Shown: positions 23,101 to 35,073 of the stretch, piece after piece | How the letters are laid out: the number at the start of each line of letters is the position of its first letter | How positions within the stretch are numbered: the first letter of the stretch is position 1 | NCBI GenBank assembly: GCA_963920575.1 | Contig: OY986966.1 | Location: 25,387,717-25,451,716, forward strand | Length of the DNA: 64,000 nt | DNA from: Narthecium ossifragum | Taxonomy: Eukaryota; Streptophyta; Magnoliopsida; Dioscoreales; Nartheciaceae | Reading direction: 5' to 3' | The notes under the pieces: model-generated | What the model saw: the letters and a program-made list of their open reading frames with translations, nothing else | What the model was told of the DNA's origin: nothing | Database searches by the model: none | Position numbers and translations under genes: made by a program

Positions 23101-26100
23101 TTTCTGATTTCCTCATACAATTTAGTCTAATCTCCATGTTGGATGAAATGATCCATTATTTTATTATTTATACACCAATTTCCATGCAGCCTATGCTTTG
23201 AGCTCAAGTATTCGTTTTCTAATCAATTAGTGATTTAGTGGGTTGAAATGCAAGAGGCTAAGTTACATTATTCTGTAAAACGTCTGCTGCTAGGTTACGT
23301 GCAATTTTTGTCACTGTTTGCTTGCGATCTGAGACAAGCTTATAAGTTTGTTTTTTTTTGTGTGCATATTAAGCCTCTCAAATTCAACCATAACGGTTTT
23401 GTGGGAATGTACTTCTAAATCATATAATGTCGCACTTCCTTTTTTCAGATGCCGTATGCAATTAACACCTCATATTCTCCCTTAGGCTTTGGCAAAATTT
23501 ATTTTAAATATTTTTGCTACCTGATATCCCTGGAGATCTTTCAGACCACTTATTTGTGTTGTTTGTTTCTATTTTTGGACATATTTTGCATGTAGTGGAC
23601 GACTTGCTATGTCTTTTGTATTTGTTTTCTTTTTTCCAAAGGAACAAACTAAAGCAATGCCAATGTTGTACTTCGCAGCTGTGTATCCATGAATGTCTAC
23701 TTTCTTTTGTTCTTATCACGTCTTCGTTGGCCTTTTTTGGTTTGAATCTTGTTTGCTTTTATGATTGCTAAACATTTATGATTCGTAGCGCTTCAACAAT
23801 TTTTAGCAATCAACAGATTTACTCCTGACAAAGTTTTTGTTAACTGTGTATCTCGGCACAATTTGTGCAGGGAACCACGGGGCTTTGGATTTGTGAAGTT
23901 CCGTAATCCTGATGATGCAGCAGAAGCCAAGCAGCAGATGAATCATCAGATTATTGGTGGACGTGAAATTTCAATTGTTTTTGCTGAAGAGAATAGGAAA
24001 ACTCCTCAAGAAATGCGTCTGAGTACAAGGGTTAGGTATGCTATCTTTGCTTCACAATTCATTGATATCAGTTTTCCTTTACAATGGAATATATTGTAGG
24101 GCGGCAGTTGTATTGCAGACATAAATTGTATGCTTTTTACTGGTTATAGCAGCGACAGATATGGAGGAGGAGGTCATAGAAGACGTTCTCCAGGAAGATC
24201 GCCTAGACGTCGATATCGCAGTCAGTTCTTGAGATTTAATAGACTCTCATCACTTATATCTGTTTATTTTCCATTCATTTCTGGATATACTTTGTTTCAC
24301 TCAATATTGATGTCCAATTTCTTTTGGTAATTCTTGAGCTTTTATTTATATTGACAATTTGTTGAACCTGTTGCAGCTAGTTCACGATCTCCGTCACCTC
24401 CACCCAGGCATGATTCAAGGTCAGGATTTCTGTTCTCAAGCTAAAACTTTATGCTTCATTTCACAAATTTAGTGTGTTTCTAGTGATGGTATAGCTACTG
24501 GCTAGTGCAAAAGTCTTCTGGCCATTTTTGTGGAGGCTCTCTTGCTGCTTGCAGTGGTCTCTTTTCCGTTAAAAAGTCGGTGAAAGCGGGAATGAATTTG
24601 TCAACTACATTTGAAATGTGGGGTTGTGCTCTCTTGCTGCTTTCTTGGTCCTTTTTTTCCCTTTCAAAGTGAAAACTGAATTTGTCCTGATTATGTGTTG
24701 AGTCCTGAGGATTACATTATTTAATTGGAAGCTTATTCCAGCTTGTGTGAACTCTTTCTATTTTAATTTTGTGATAGTGAACCGTTTCTAGCCTATCCAA
24801 AACTCTTGTATACTTGGAGTCCTAACTAAGTTAACATTCAGTTGGTTTCCTAGCCTCTTTCTTCTCTTCTAACAGTGGTAACATAGAAAGGTGGTAATCA
24901 ATGTTCAAAATCAAATTACTGCAGATATCATATTCTTAAGCTCTTTCTTCTCTTTTTTCTATTTCTTTGTAGTTTTAGTTTGTGGTTTACTTTGTGCAAG
25001 ATTTCTGAGTGAATATTATCTGAGGATAGATGGTTGTGTTTTCTAGCCTTTTGATTGTACTTACTCCTATATTTTCTCCCAATCACTCGGGTGTGGATAT
25101 CTGTACATGTTTGCTGCCTATGATGATTTATCCTGTTTATGACAGTTTTCTTTTTACCACTTTATGGTATCCATAGAATGTCACTTTAATATGTATTTTA
25201 TTGACCCTGGAATACGAATCTGCTCCAAGAATCTGAATGACATGATGATGTTGCTCGTGCAGATCATTCTGTGAAAGAGGTCCTAAAGATTCATATGGAA
25301 TATTAAAGACTAAAGAGAAAAGTGACTCAAAAGATTTTGACTACTTATTTTTAAAGCTATTCGAGAAGTGTTCATTAGTTTCCATCTTCACCAACAGTAA
25401 CCCCGAGGTCACATGGTTTGTGAGAAAAGATTAAATCCCGATTAACTTTTCATTTTTATCATGCTCTATGAAAATTGATGTCTTGGTTTTGTATACTATC
25501 CAGTTAATAAAGAATCTAAAGCTTATAATTGCCAAAAGAGAAAGTTATCATGATCTCCAGAGAGTGGGAGCCCATTAAAGCCCTTACTGCTAGAGAGGAT
25601 GTGCTTGGTGAGGTTCATGCTTATGTTGAAAGTAAAGATAATGTTCTTAGAAGATTGAGGCAAAGAGCTGTGAAAGGAGATGCTGTATAACCAGCTGCAT
25701 CAATTTAGAGCATAACCCAAACACGTTTGGGCCAAAGTTTGATAAATTGTTCCGTAATCTGTGAAATACTTCAGGTAAAAGTCATATTTCTAACATCTAA
25801 ATTCCTGCTGGAGTCGTACCGTAACTGTGAAGCATGCTTATACTCCGTTTATTTGCAGATACTACTATCTTTTCTGGAGTAATCTAGATTTCTGTCTCAC
25901 TCATGTAATCGTTTTTAGATATTGTTTTTAAAAAGAAATATCTTGTTTTTGGAGCATTTTATCGTGGCTCATCTTGACTTTAGAAGTTCACTAGAATTAT
26001 TGATCACTTGGTCAAATTTCGTTTTACTGTTTGTAAAGTGCATTGACCTTTTGTTTCCTATGTATTGATTATTGCTTGACAATTCCAAAAACAGAGATCG

Positions 26101-26335
26101 GGACAGGGGTGCTCATTATGATGACTACTCCCCACAAAGATCGATTTCCCAGTCTCCTCGAGGTGATAGGGATTACAAGTCACGTGGAAGATCCCCCAGT
26201 CCAGAGGTGAATGGCCGAAGTCCATCTAGGTCCCATTCCTACAGGTAGATGACCCTTCTTATATCAGTTGCATGATATTTCAAGATAGTCTGCTGATAGT
26301 CGATCTCTGTCTGTTGTTGCAGCCCGAGGCGATGA
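20170..26335 (+). CDS. SC35-like (SCL family) SR splicing factor
   Basis: Seven exons: 20170-20363, 21600-21677, 23871-24035, 24150-24220, 24377-24419, 26095-26244, 26323-26335. They sum to 714 bases, 237 residues, all GT-AG. An N-terminal RS-rich extension (MGRYRSRSRSPSYSPRRS) is diagnostic of the plant SCL subfamily. One RRM follows, with RNP2 LLVRNI and RNP1 RGFGFVKF, then VVFAEENRK-like motif IVFAEENRKTPQEMR. The C-terminus is RS/SP-rich, ending SHSYSPRR. The protein acts in the nucleus in splice-site choice; the RS region is a phosphorylation target. Intron 2 is 2.2 kb and introns 1 and 5 exceed 1.2 kb, as in SR genes that regulate themselves by alternative splicing. A CTAGGGTTTCC telo-box lies in the 5' leader. 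SCL30/SCL30A is the closest match from memory. Confidence 0.9.
25260..25692 (+). other. Two short protein-like blocks inside intron 5 of the SCL gene
   Basis: Two open stretches look codon-like. One, at about 25260-25434, reads CERGPKDSYGILKTKEKSDS and continues to TAA. The other, at about 25550-25690, contains MISREWEPIKALTARED and ends KGDAV before TAA. Neither has splice sites in phase with the SCL exons that I can confirm, and I do not recognise the family. They may be a captured gene fragment, a cassette exon or chance. Confidence 0.3.
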
Positions 26336-28225
26336 AGATGTTTAATTAGAATCTTCAAATTAACTGGTCTTGAAATCGATTGGGTGAGGAAGTGAGTTTT
26401 TGTCAAAAAGATTAGTTCTTCGACTTCGATGAACTAAGGAGTATAATCTGTGCATATTTGGCTGACTGGTTGCAGGATGAAGCTTTTGTTGTTTATCTTG
26501 TTATAGTTTTTGTGAACATTTGATGCGACTTTTGTATCACCATTGACAGCTACTATGGAGGTATCTAGTTTTTTTCGTGTCAAAAGTGATTAAATGAGTC
26601 TGGGTGCTATCATGTGTGGTGCGAACTTTTTAAAGTTTTGTTTTAGGGTAAATGCTAGATCAATGTCCCAGTAGTGTCTTGTATCCACGTTGAGTACACA
26701 GATTGAGACCTTGTGGTAGTGGATTTAGTAGCTCCTATATAAGTAGTTGCTTGATATTGATGTTGGATCCATCATCAGCTGCTTGATCTTTGAGTCGAGG
26801 GGGTAGTTGGAGTACATGAGAGCTGAAGTCGGGGTTACATGCTTAACTATGGACCAAAACAATAGCTTGATTCAATCCGAAGGTATTTTTTTATTTTGTT
26901 AAGTAGTTGAGTCTGTAATCTTGGTTTTGGGTTTTATGTATCTCAATCATCGTTTCAACTCAACTCAAGAGCAAGCAGTTGGTGGTGGGTTCAATATCAA
27001 CACCAAATAAGTGCTTATAAATGACTGTATTTCGTGGTCATAAAGATGCGATCCCTGGTCTTTGTAAGTGGACCTAGGTACCTTATCACTTCGGCAACTG
27101 ATCATGACCCAGCTCAATTAACGAGGGAAAAGGAACTTTTTAGAGTTTCATCGTCATGTCTTTTATTGTTGCAGGTTGCAGTGAAATGTTTAGAGTTTTT
27201 AAATTCATTTCTTGCATTAAGTTCTGTGGTTTGAGGTGATGGATTGCTGGATGATGAGGATTTTATATATTGCATGTATTAGTTCATACTTTGTTCACTT
27301 CTTCAGTGTATATAGAGAGCTAAATGGTTGGATTTGGTTGATAGTGGCTGGAGGAGATTGGTGGGAGTGGATGCCACGGGAAAGGGACAAGATTTTTGGA
27401 CTATGGTTTGACCTTGCATCAGTACTGTTCAAATCTTCACTTAGTTCTAGAGTTATGCACTAATTCTGTTTGAAAAAACTCACTGCATGTTTGTACGTCA
27501 GTTGTGCTGAGGGGCCATCGGTTTTTATCAGTTGAGTCTTCAGAGTAGACAAATGTTCTTGCAACTTGTTACATACATGTCTGTTTAGAGCTTTGACACA
27601 GATGCAAGTCTCCAAGAGGGAGAGATTGAAATTGGAAATTTCATGCAAGAGAATCCTACAATGTACCTGTGTTGTGTTGCACGAGTAGGTGCGTCGTGAC
27701 ACTTTGAGATAGGTTATCCACTGTGCAAGCATCAAGTTGGAGTCTTTTTACCAGAGTAGTTAGCTGTAGAAGCATGGTCTAACTGTTAGCTTGGGAAGCA
27801 CATAACTCACTCGCAAAGCTAATCTTTCTGCCTGTAAGAAAAACAGTGCACGGTTCCTGCTACAAAACTTTTTCACAAACTTGTGCAGTCTGGGCTTGAA
27901 TTTGAGACCTTTACAATGAAAACAAGATGCAGTGGATGAACATGTAGTCTATCACGAGATAATTATAGAGGAACATGTTCATATGATTGTAGGATATGCA
28001 GCATGCTAACCCAAGTGGTTCAATTAACATTCTTCTTTGTTTTTATATATAGTCTCATTGAATTCTCTAAACCCTTTACATGGTACCCAAAGGAACGAAG
28101 TGATCTAATCATTAATCGATCAGGATGTCTTACATGCTATCATGTGTTCTGTACCTTAATTTGATCACAGCTATACATAATAGTAGTATTCTGTTTAGTT
28201 TTACAAATTAAAACAAGCAAGATAG
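26336..28225. other. Intergenic region, no gene recognised
   Basis: The first few hundred bases are probably 3' UTR of the SCL gene. The rest is A/T-rich with small unrelated ORFs on both strands (for example 27034-27463 and 27460-27735) that match no family I know. Confidence 0.4.
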
Positions 28226-28230
28226 ATAGG

Positions 28231-28316
28231 TTCTGAGCGAAGTCCACCAGGTTGCTGATCTCGGTATCATCGATGCACCCGTTGTGATTGGTGTCGGCGG
28301 CGCATGGCCTCTCGAA
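28231..28316 (-). pseudogene. Single EF-hand loop downstream of the SOSS-B gene
   Basis: On the minus strand the frame encodes FERPCAADTNHNGCIDDTEI followed by SNLVDFAQN. The stretch 28295-28260 is a perfect 12-residue EF-hand calcium loop: Asp, Asn, Asn at positions 1, 3 and 5, Gly at 6, Ile at 8, Asp at 9 and Glu at 12. Only one loop is visible. An acceptor-like TTAAATTAG precedes it. It may be a leftover of a calmodulin-like gene or an alternative 3' exon; I found no partner EF-hand nearby. Confidence 0.45.
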
Positions 28317-28351
28317 CTAATTTAAATTAGAGAGATGATCACTCACTCTAA

Positions 28352-28771
28352 TTACTGCACTCGAGGGAAAATCTGTGAGTGAGTCGAGATCAGAGCTTCT
28401 CGCACAAACTTGTTAGGATTGTGGGGATCACGGCCCCAACGGATCTCGCTCATATTGGGTGTCTCAACAAACAACATGGTGAATTCCCCTACCTTGTCGA
28501 CGCAGCCTCTCTTCCCCGCTCGGAGAACAAGGTTGCTCCTATGATAAGAGAAGATGCCGTTGCTAAGCCGGACGATGTCACCGGGCTCTAACGCCTCGCA
28601 TTCAGTCCCCCACATCTGGAAGTGAACGGCGGCGGTCTCGTCGGCGACGAGCGCCAGGCATGTCGTCTCCTTCCCTTCTCTGGTGGGGCCGCCCTTCTCC
28701 AGTACTATGAACTGTGTGTTCACCGTGTTGGTGGCTGCGGGGACTATGTCTTTCAGTTGCATCATCATCAT
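28352..28771 (-). CDS. SOSS complex subunit B-like single-stranded DNA-binding protein
   Basis: Intronless, 139 residues. An OB-fold covers residues 5-115: LKDIVPAATNTVNTQFIVLE at the N-terminus, LALVADETAAVHFQMWG in the middle, then LEPGDIVRLSNGIFS and VGEFTMLFVETPNMSE. These are the conserved blocks of the NABP/hSSB1 family, including the characteristic GEF.M.F.E.PN signature. In animals the family binds single-stranded DNA in the SOSS complex during double-strand break repair. The start could be any of four consecutive Met codons (28763-28771). The length is slightly under animal members because the acidic C-terminal tail is short. Confidence 0.82.
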   Translation of the reverse strand: MMMMQLKDIVPAATNTVNTQFIVLEKGGPTREGKETTCLALVADETAAVHFQMWGTECEALEPGDIVRLSNGIFSYHRSNLVLRAGKRGCVDKVGEFTMLFVETPNMSEIRWGRDPHNPNKFVREALISTHSQIFPRVQ

Positions 28772-29703
28772 AAGGTTGAGATCTGGGACCGGATCTCGCC
28801 AGCCGGCAATAAAGGAAGGAGAGGGGAGAAGGGAGAAGGGGAGAAGGGGAGAAGAGAGGGAGACAAGGGAGAGGAGAAGGGGGATCGCGCTCGAGAAGGA
28901 TGAACCGGCGAGGAGGAGAGTCGAACCTTAGTAGATTTGATCGGCGGTTGACGGCGGCGAAAACAATGGAGGTTTTCCGTTTTCGGGCGAAACCTTCTCG
29001 GAGTCCTCTGTTTCTTAATTCCAATGGCGGCCCAGATCCGGATACCAGCCCAACAAAGGTATTGGTTATGGATGTTTGGTATAGTACGACACCCGACCCG
29101 AATCCGATAACCCGGTTCTCACTTTCCTGGAAGTGGACAGCAAAAGTCCACAGTCGTTTTCAGACAGTTGTCCACGGCAGCCCAACAGCTGGTTCGAGGA
29201 AAACCACAGCCTAACTTCCATTGATTAAGCTTTACTCCATATCTAAATACTCTAGATTCATGATGTACCTATGTTTTCTAGATCTCCTTGTTTTTTCAAT
29301 TAACAATAGAGTGGTCATAGAGATCTTATTTGGTGGATCTTGATTTTGATCTAATACTTTTCAAGAGCACCAACCAAGCGCTGATGAGCCACTGTCGGTG
29401 CTTACCTTTGGTAGTGAGTTTGTTATCAGGTTATTTTTAATCTCAAGTTGGTGTAGGTGTTGCTCACATGATAAGTGTTACTTGGGTAAAAGAAACATAA
29501 ATGGCAGCAGGGAAGGGGGGAGGAAGAGATGCTCCTGCCTGCAAAGGAGTTAAAAGTAATTGAATAAACAAAGACTTGATTGCTTAAAAAAGGAAAAGAA
29601 AAAGAGAAGTGGTTGTGATAGCGATGGAGCTCTTGCCTCTCCAACCATCTTCCATCTTCTTCTTCTAAAGGAGGAGAAAAGAGGAGAGAAAGTTGCATTG
29701 GAG

Positions 29704-32700
29704 ATGGCTAACTCCACCTTCTCTTTGTTGCTTCTTGCTGTGCTTCTATGTTCTGCAACAGCTGATGGTGAGCTCCGCATTTTTGTGTTTGAGCTCTATG
29801 AAGGATGTTTTTTATTTTTTGAATGTGTGTTGAAGATTGGTTTGTTTCTGATCTTTCTTGGAATGTTGGCTTTTGATCTGATTGTGTTAGTACATTGCAT
29901 TTTGATGCCCATTGGGCATTAAATGGATGAAACATTGCCATTTTTTATTTGGATTTTGATAGTGATCATACCCATCATTTGATCTACGTTTCCTCTATGT
30001 GTTTTGGATTTATGGATTTAACCATTTTCTTCTCATCGTTGACTTCCAATATTGGGAAGTGGAGAAAAGCTTGGGTCAATAGAATTAATGCTTGGAATGT
30101 GCATGATCCAAAGGGTGAGAGAAAAAATTTATTCAGATCACCCTTCTAGTTAGTGATTCCACCTTTTAATAGGTGTTTAGTGTTCCCTATAACTTAAAAA
30201 TTTGTTGATCTGATTCAGAAGTGGGCATTGCATCAGAATGGTGAAACCCTTTTATTTCAACTGGTGTATCCCAGAAATACATGGTATTATGCGCAGATCT
30301 TGCTAACCGTTCTTTGATTACCTTAAAGGAGTGGCCCTGTGGTACATGATAAAAGCAATTTGTCTTAAATTAACCACTGATAAACAAATTTCCTTGTTTA
30401 GCATGGATTGCCAAGTTTGCTTGCTAGAGGAAGTGGCCCATAGATAAACAATGCCCAGTAGCAAATAGGATTGGAAATTGCAGCTTGACAAACCCCAATG
30501 ATGTCCCTCCAGCAGGCCCATTTTAGTAGCTTATAGCTCATGTATACGCTGAGTTTAGATTCAAAATGTGCTACTTTGATTTTGTTTTTAGTGTGAAAAC
30601 CGGCCCATTTCTTTATCCATGATGGATCTGCTACTCATATAAGGAAGTGCTTGCAACCTTAAGATCAGGAGGCTGAATGGGGATCGGTTTAGTACACGAA
30701 GTCTTGTTTTATCCTTGTCAAATGTTAGCTAGCTGTGATCTCAATAGAATAAATGATGTTCTAATCGTGCCCAAGTAGGATTATCAGGATCTGTTGCCAG
30801 TTCTATTAGTCAATAGGTCACACTCTTGTAATTGGTAATGGTTTTGCAGTTGATTATGTGCATTGGAATCTGATTTGTATCTTGCTCAACCTTTATTGTG
30901 CATGATTGGTACTGAGGAGTTTGGCCTCAGTTTTATGGGTTGTTGATTGTGGGTTGGTGATAGATAAGGAACGGCAACGATTAGCAAATTAGCATTGATT
31001 GCTAAAAAAATAGTTTTGATATATTTTGATGTTTGTATTTATGACATCAAGTATTAAGGTCTAGTAACAATTGTGAGTGCTTGCGTTTCAAGACTTGCGA
31101 CCTTACATTCAAGCATATGCTTACCTTTTCCAATTTCTAACTTAGTTGGAGATGTTTCTTGTTTAGTTCAACTAGCTGAGTCCTCCTCTCGCGTTAGATG
31201 TTACTTTTCTAAGACTTGAGTACAATCACAATTTGCTGATAAGAATCTGCCAATCAGTGACTGTTTTTGCTATTTTTCCGCCTCATTCGCGGAACTTTCT
31301 GCGTGAAGACATTGTGTTCTGATTCTGACGCCATATCAATAACAAAGTGACTCATTTCCTTTTTCTTCACGCTCAACAAATTTTGCTTGCTAATGGCTTC
31401 ACGGATAGTATTTTGGAGCCCATATAAACGAATTTTTTGCCATTTGATACCCATAAGGTTTCGTTTTGGCATAAAGATACCCATAAGGTGTTTTTTTGCA
31501 ATCTCATACCCATCGGCCAGTAAAGTTCCAATTTTACCCTCGCATACATGCATGCCATGGTATGTGCTACCAAAGCATTAAATGCGTACGGCGGTGTCAG
31601 CCCATTAAATGCGTACCTGCCATCTTTTGAGCATTAAATGTGTCGTTAACTACGCGCGTGAATTTCTACGCGTAGTTAACGACGCATTTAATGCTCAAAA
31701 GATGGCAGGTACGCATTTAATGGGCTGACACCGCGCAGTTTTCAGATCAGTATTTTTGACACATTTCTTGCTTAGAGCTCATAAAGTTCTTGGTTCGTAG
31801 TACTTGGTCATGAACCTTATCAAGTTCCTAGATTCCTGGTCTGTCACCTTTGGAACATGAATACATGGTTGTCAACCAAATATCATGAGCGTACTAGATA
31901 TTAGCTTCTACAGTGAAGTATGTCTCAATACTTGACACATTTTTTGCTTAGAGCTCATAGGTTTGTATTATGTGGTCATGAACCTTATCAAACTCCTAGG
32001 TTCCTGGTCAGTCACCTTTGGAACATGGGTTCATGGTTATCAACCGAATATCCTGAGCATACTGGATATTAGCTTCTTCAGTGAAGTATGTCTCAACACT
32101 TGGCTATTAGTTCCTTCCTGTGACATTGAGCAGTATCTGTTTTAGGAATTTAAGAATGAAATTGCTTGAGATGTTGAATGCTTATATGCTTGTTTTTGCA
32201 CCATTGGTTGAACATAAGCAGGGTAAGGTATTACCAATTTCATCGCTTCATATCTTATTTGGAGAAGTTCTTTCTTTTTCTTTTTTTCCTTCTTTCTTTC
32301 TTTTTTGCATGTTTTGCTTCTAAATTTGACTCGAAAGATCAGATTGCCTGGATATTGATAAGAGATCTTTGCCATATGGAATGGAATTGCCTTACAACCT
32401 TTTTCTTGACAGATACAAGCAATCAACTCCTTGAAGGCATCAACAGCTATAGAACTTCCCAAAACCTCTCAACATTTACTCAGAATGGAAATGCCGGATG
32501 CCTAGCAGAACAAATTGCGAAGCAATTCAAGGACCAGCCCTGCAGCAACACCACTGGTGCCGATACTGTACCTGGGACAGAGCAGCAGTTCTCCAACTAC
32601 CCTGATTTCCTGAGTACCTGCCATCTTAACACATCAGACACACAAGATGGGGCCGTAATGCCAGCCTGTGTTCCTGGCCTTGATCCCAGTCTTGTGCTGA

Positions 32701-32915
32701 CTAACTACACCAAATCTCAGTACTCTGAGAATTTGAACGGCAGTAGCTTTGCGGGAATCGGGATAGCTGATGAAGGCAACTGGGTGGTAGTTGTTCTGAG
32801 CACAAATACACCTGGTGGCAGCTTCTCTAATGCATATAGTGGGGCAGACATGGTTCTAAGGCTTCCCTTTTACTATCACTTGCCACCATTACTGCTGGGG
32901 TTCTTGATGATTTAG
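29704..32915 (+). CDS. Putative GPI-anchored extracellular protein (At5g19250-like)
   Basis: Exons 29704-29767 and 32413-32915 join in phase 1 to give 188 residues. Residues 1-20 are a signal peptide (MANSTFSLLLLAVLLCSATA). The mature part starts DTSNQLLEGINSYRTSQNLS and has several Cys and N-glycosylation sites (NTT, NTS, NYT, NGS). A conserved segment SFAGIGIADEGNWVVVVLS precedes a C-terminal hydrophobic tail (PPLLLGFLMI) after small residues, as in GPI signals. It would sit on the outer face of the plasma membrane; molecular role is unknown. The 2.65-kb intron carries a perfect-arm hairpin and a tandem duplication. Confidence 0.8.
31591..31734. repeat. Near-perfect inverted repeat: 66-bp arms, 12-nt loop
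   Basis: The arms 31591-31656 and 31669-31734 are complementary at 65 of 66 positions, and the single difference would be a G-U pair in the plus-strand RNA. The loop is CGTGAATTTCTA. Within each arm CATTAAATGYGT occurs twice. It lies in the intron of the GPI-protein gene and would fold in its primary transcript. Near-identity of the arms suggests recent origin or a selected structure. It could be a MITE or a small-RNA-producing hairpin. Confidence 0.85.
31750..32111 (+). repeat. Tandem duplication, about 180 bp, in the same intron
   Basis: Two diverged copies start at the shared words ACACATTT and TTGCTTAGAGCTCATA (about 31758 and 31937) and both end at TGAAGTATGTCTCAA. Copies differ at scattered positions, so the duplication is older than the adjacent hairpin. 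Confidence 0.75.
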
Positions 32916-33867
32916 ATGAGCAATGGGGTTAATCTTTCTTCCTCTTTGACATATTCTGTTACTATTTTCGATTTTCACATCATAGAAGGTTCTGAATCTT
33001 TTTTAGTACTGAAGAATTATACCTGAAATGTGATTCATTATCGCCTTTCTTTCATATGAATGGAACTCCTGTTATTTATGTGATTCAGCCACTTGTTAGC
33101 TGTTTTAGAGAATGGTTCTCTCTGTATGCTTGTATAATTGTCTCAGCTAACCATAAATTTCATTCAAGAAGGAAGACTTGTTTTGCATTATTGTGAGCTA
33201 ATATGACAAATTTTTGTTGACTATCATCCTGTCTCTAAAGCAGAAAGCTTTCCAGTGCGCTCACAGATCTTCAGGATCGAGTGTTACTTATTTGCAGGAA
33301 AATTTACACCTGAATGATCGATTGCGTGGCAAGAAATTGCTCATCTTCGTGAAATTTTCAGGGTGAGATTAGTTTTCCACAGTTTAGGTGGCAAATGTGT
33401 ATCATCTTAAAATTACTTTTTTTCACTCAAAGATTACTCTTGACTAATTGGCTACCAGATTTTGACTTTTTAGTGATAACTCGCTAAAATATTCACTATA
33501 ATTAGTGATGCAGCGTTTGGCTTCTTACACAGGCTTGAGGGAGGATGTGTGGGTTATTTAACCATTGGTTTTAATAACTAAGTATATTCCTGTAGATATA
33601 TAGCATGTGGGCTTAATCACTATCCTGATCCTTAGGAATGAATCATGAGTCAAGGAGCATGGATCAAAACTAAAGTATGCCAAGATCATGTTCGCCCTGA
33701 TAAAATCATGCGTAGGAGTTCGATCCAGAAAATGAAATCATCATCTTAGTTGGCTGCCATTAGATGTTTCCCAGGGGATCAAAATTCATCCTGGAATACT
33801 TGGCTGTCTGGAGATGTTTCAGCGTTGAATCCCGTACGTGTTTTCCATCTGTGGTGATTTTTCCTCC
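32916..33867. other. 3' UTR and intergenic DNA up to the gap
   Basis: A/T-rich sequence after the GPI-protein gene. The first part is likely its 3' UTR. No coding signal is visible. Confidence 0.4.
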
Positions 33868-34067
33868 NNNNNNNNNNNNNNNNNNNNNNNNNNNNNNNNN
33901 NNNNNNNNNNNNNNNNNNNNNNNNNNNNNNNNNNNNNNNNNNNNNNNNNNNNNNNNNNNNNNNNNNNNNNNNNNNNNNNNNNNNNNNNNNNNNNNNNNNN
34001 NNNNNNNNNNNNNNNNNNNNNNNNNNNNNNNNNNNNNNNNNNNNNNNNNNNNNNNNNNNNNNNNNNN
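33868..34067. other. Assembly gap, 200 N
   Basis: Exactly 200 undetermined bases, a common placeholder length, so true distance is unknown. Missing exons of the IQD fragment just downstream could lie in it. Confidence 0.99.
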
Positions 34068-34402
34068 AGCATGATAGAAAACTCTTAAAGATTTTAGAAC
34101 AATTATCCAGATCATTAAACGCCTACGATTTATTCTCAAGGAAAAACAGAGAGGACTGAGACAATCCTACAACAAAAGACTGCTAAAAAAAAAGAAACTT
34201 CTGATCTGTATGAACAATTAATATGATTCAAGCATCAGAGGAAGGTTGAGGTTTAATTTCATCCTTTCAAAGATAACTTTGAATATATTGTGATCTTAAA
34301 TAGATAAATCTCTCAATGAATGAATGTTTATGATCTGAAGACAATAAATCTCATCAGATAAAAGTTTGTATCCATAGTAACCAAATAAATCTTTTACTGC
34401 AG

Positions 34403-34522
34403 GCAAGGAAGGCTCTATGTGCACTGAGAGGTCTAGTAAAATTGCAAGCACTAGTAAGAGGCCGCGGAGCCGGAGAGGGCCGCCAGTGGAAGGGAGGTGC
34501 ATTCCTAGATCTCTGCGGATGA
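34403..34522 (+). pseudogene. IQ67-domain (IQD) gene fragment
   Basis: After an acceptor-like TACTGCAG, the frame encodes ARKALCALRGLVKLQALVRG, the core of the IQ67 domain at the exon 2-3 junction in plant IQD calmodulin-binding proteins. After this the similarity stops (RGAGEGRQWKGGAFLDLCG) and a TGA ends it at 34520-34522. The upstream IQ motif exon and the downstream part of IQ67 are not visible; upstream material could be in the N gap. Likely a broken or truncated copy. Confidence 0.65.
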
Positions 34523-35073
34523 AGAATTTTCCAAAGGAGAATGATGCTGCAGCATGCATGGATAAAGAGCTTGCCAGATTTTATTTTGTTTGTGAAACAT
34601 TTAGCTCTGTGTGAATGCTTTCGGTTTGGAGGTTCAGAAAATCTTCTTGTTTGGATTGTTTTCTTTCCTTGTCTGTAGAGGCTTGAAAGGGGAGAGAGCA
34701 TGATTGTATTGTTTCTATGCTGACCGATGTTGATGATGTAACTGAATAAATTGTTCTTACAAACATGATTTGCTTTACATTTCTCTATCACTTCAAAGCG
34801 GTTTTCTGGAGATGGGTTTGGTTACATGTGGGTTACTGCTGCTGAGCTACCACTAAAATGAGTATGGGAAGATGCAAATCAATAATACTAAGAGGAGATG
34901 ATATGTATCTTTTCTCTGATAAAGAGAAGATAATTGACACTTCTCATTAAAGCATAGATTTTTGAGTGAGCGAGATCAAAAGGTGGACTTCAGTTGAATG
35001 GTTGGTTCATTTCATACAAAATCAGATACATATAGTTATAATTAATCCAGGTATAAATCAGAAATTGACTACA
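34523..35073. other. Intergenic, no gene recognised
   Basis: Continues the IQD remnant region and the likely 3' UTR of the minus-strand PPR exon. No further conserved coding sequence is seen. Confidence 0.4.

Noticed and set aside
29024..29224. Small ORFs upstream of the GPI-protein gene
   Set aside because: No conserved motif; they lie in the shared upstream region of the SOSS-B and GPI-protein genes.
33764..34159. Open frames across 33.8-34.2 kb
   Set aside because: They exist only because the 200 Ns contain no stop codons.
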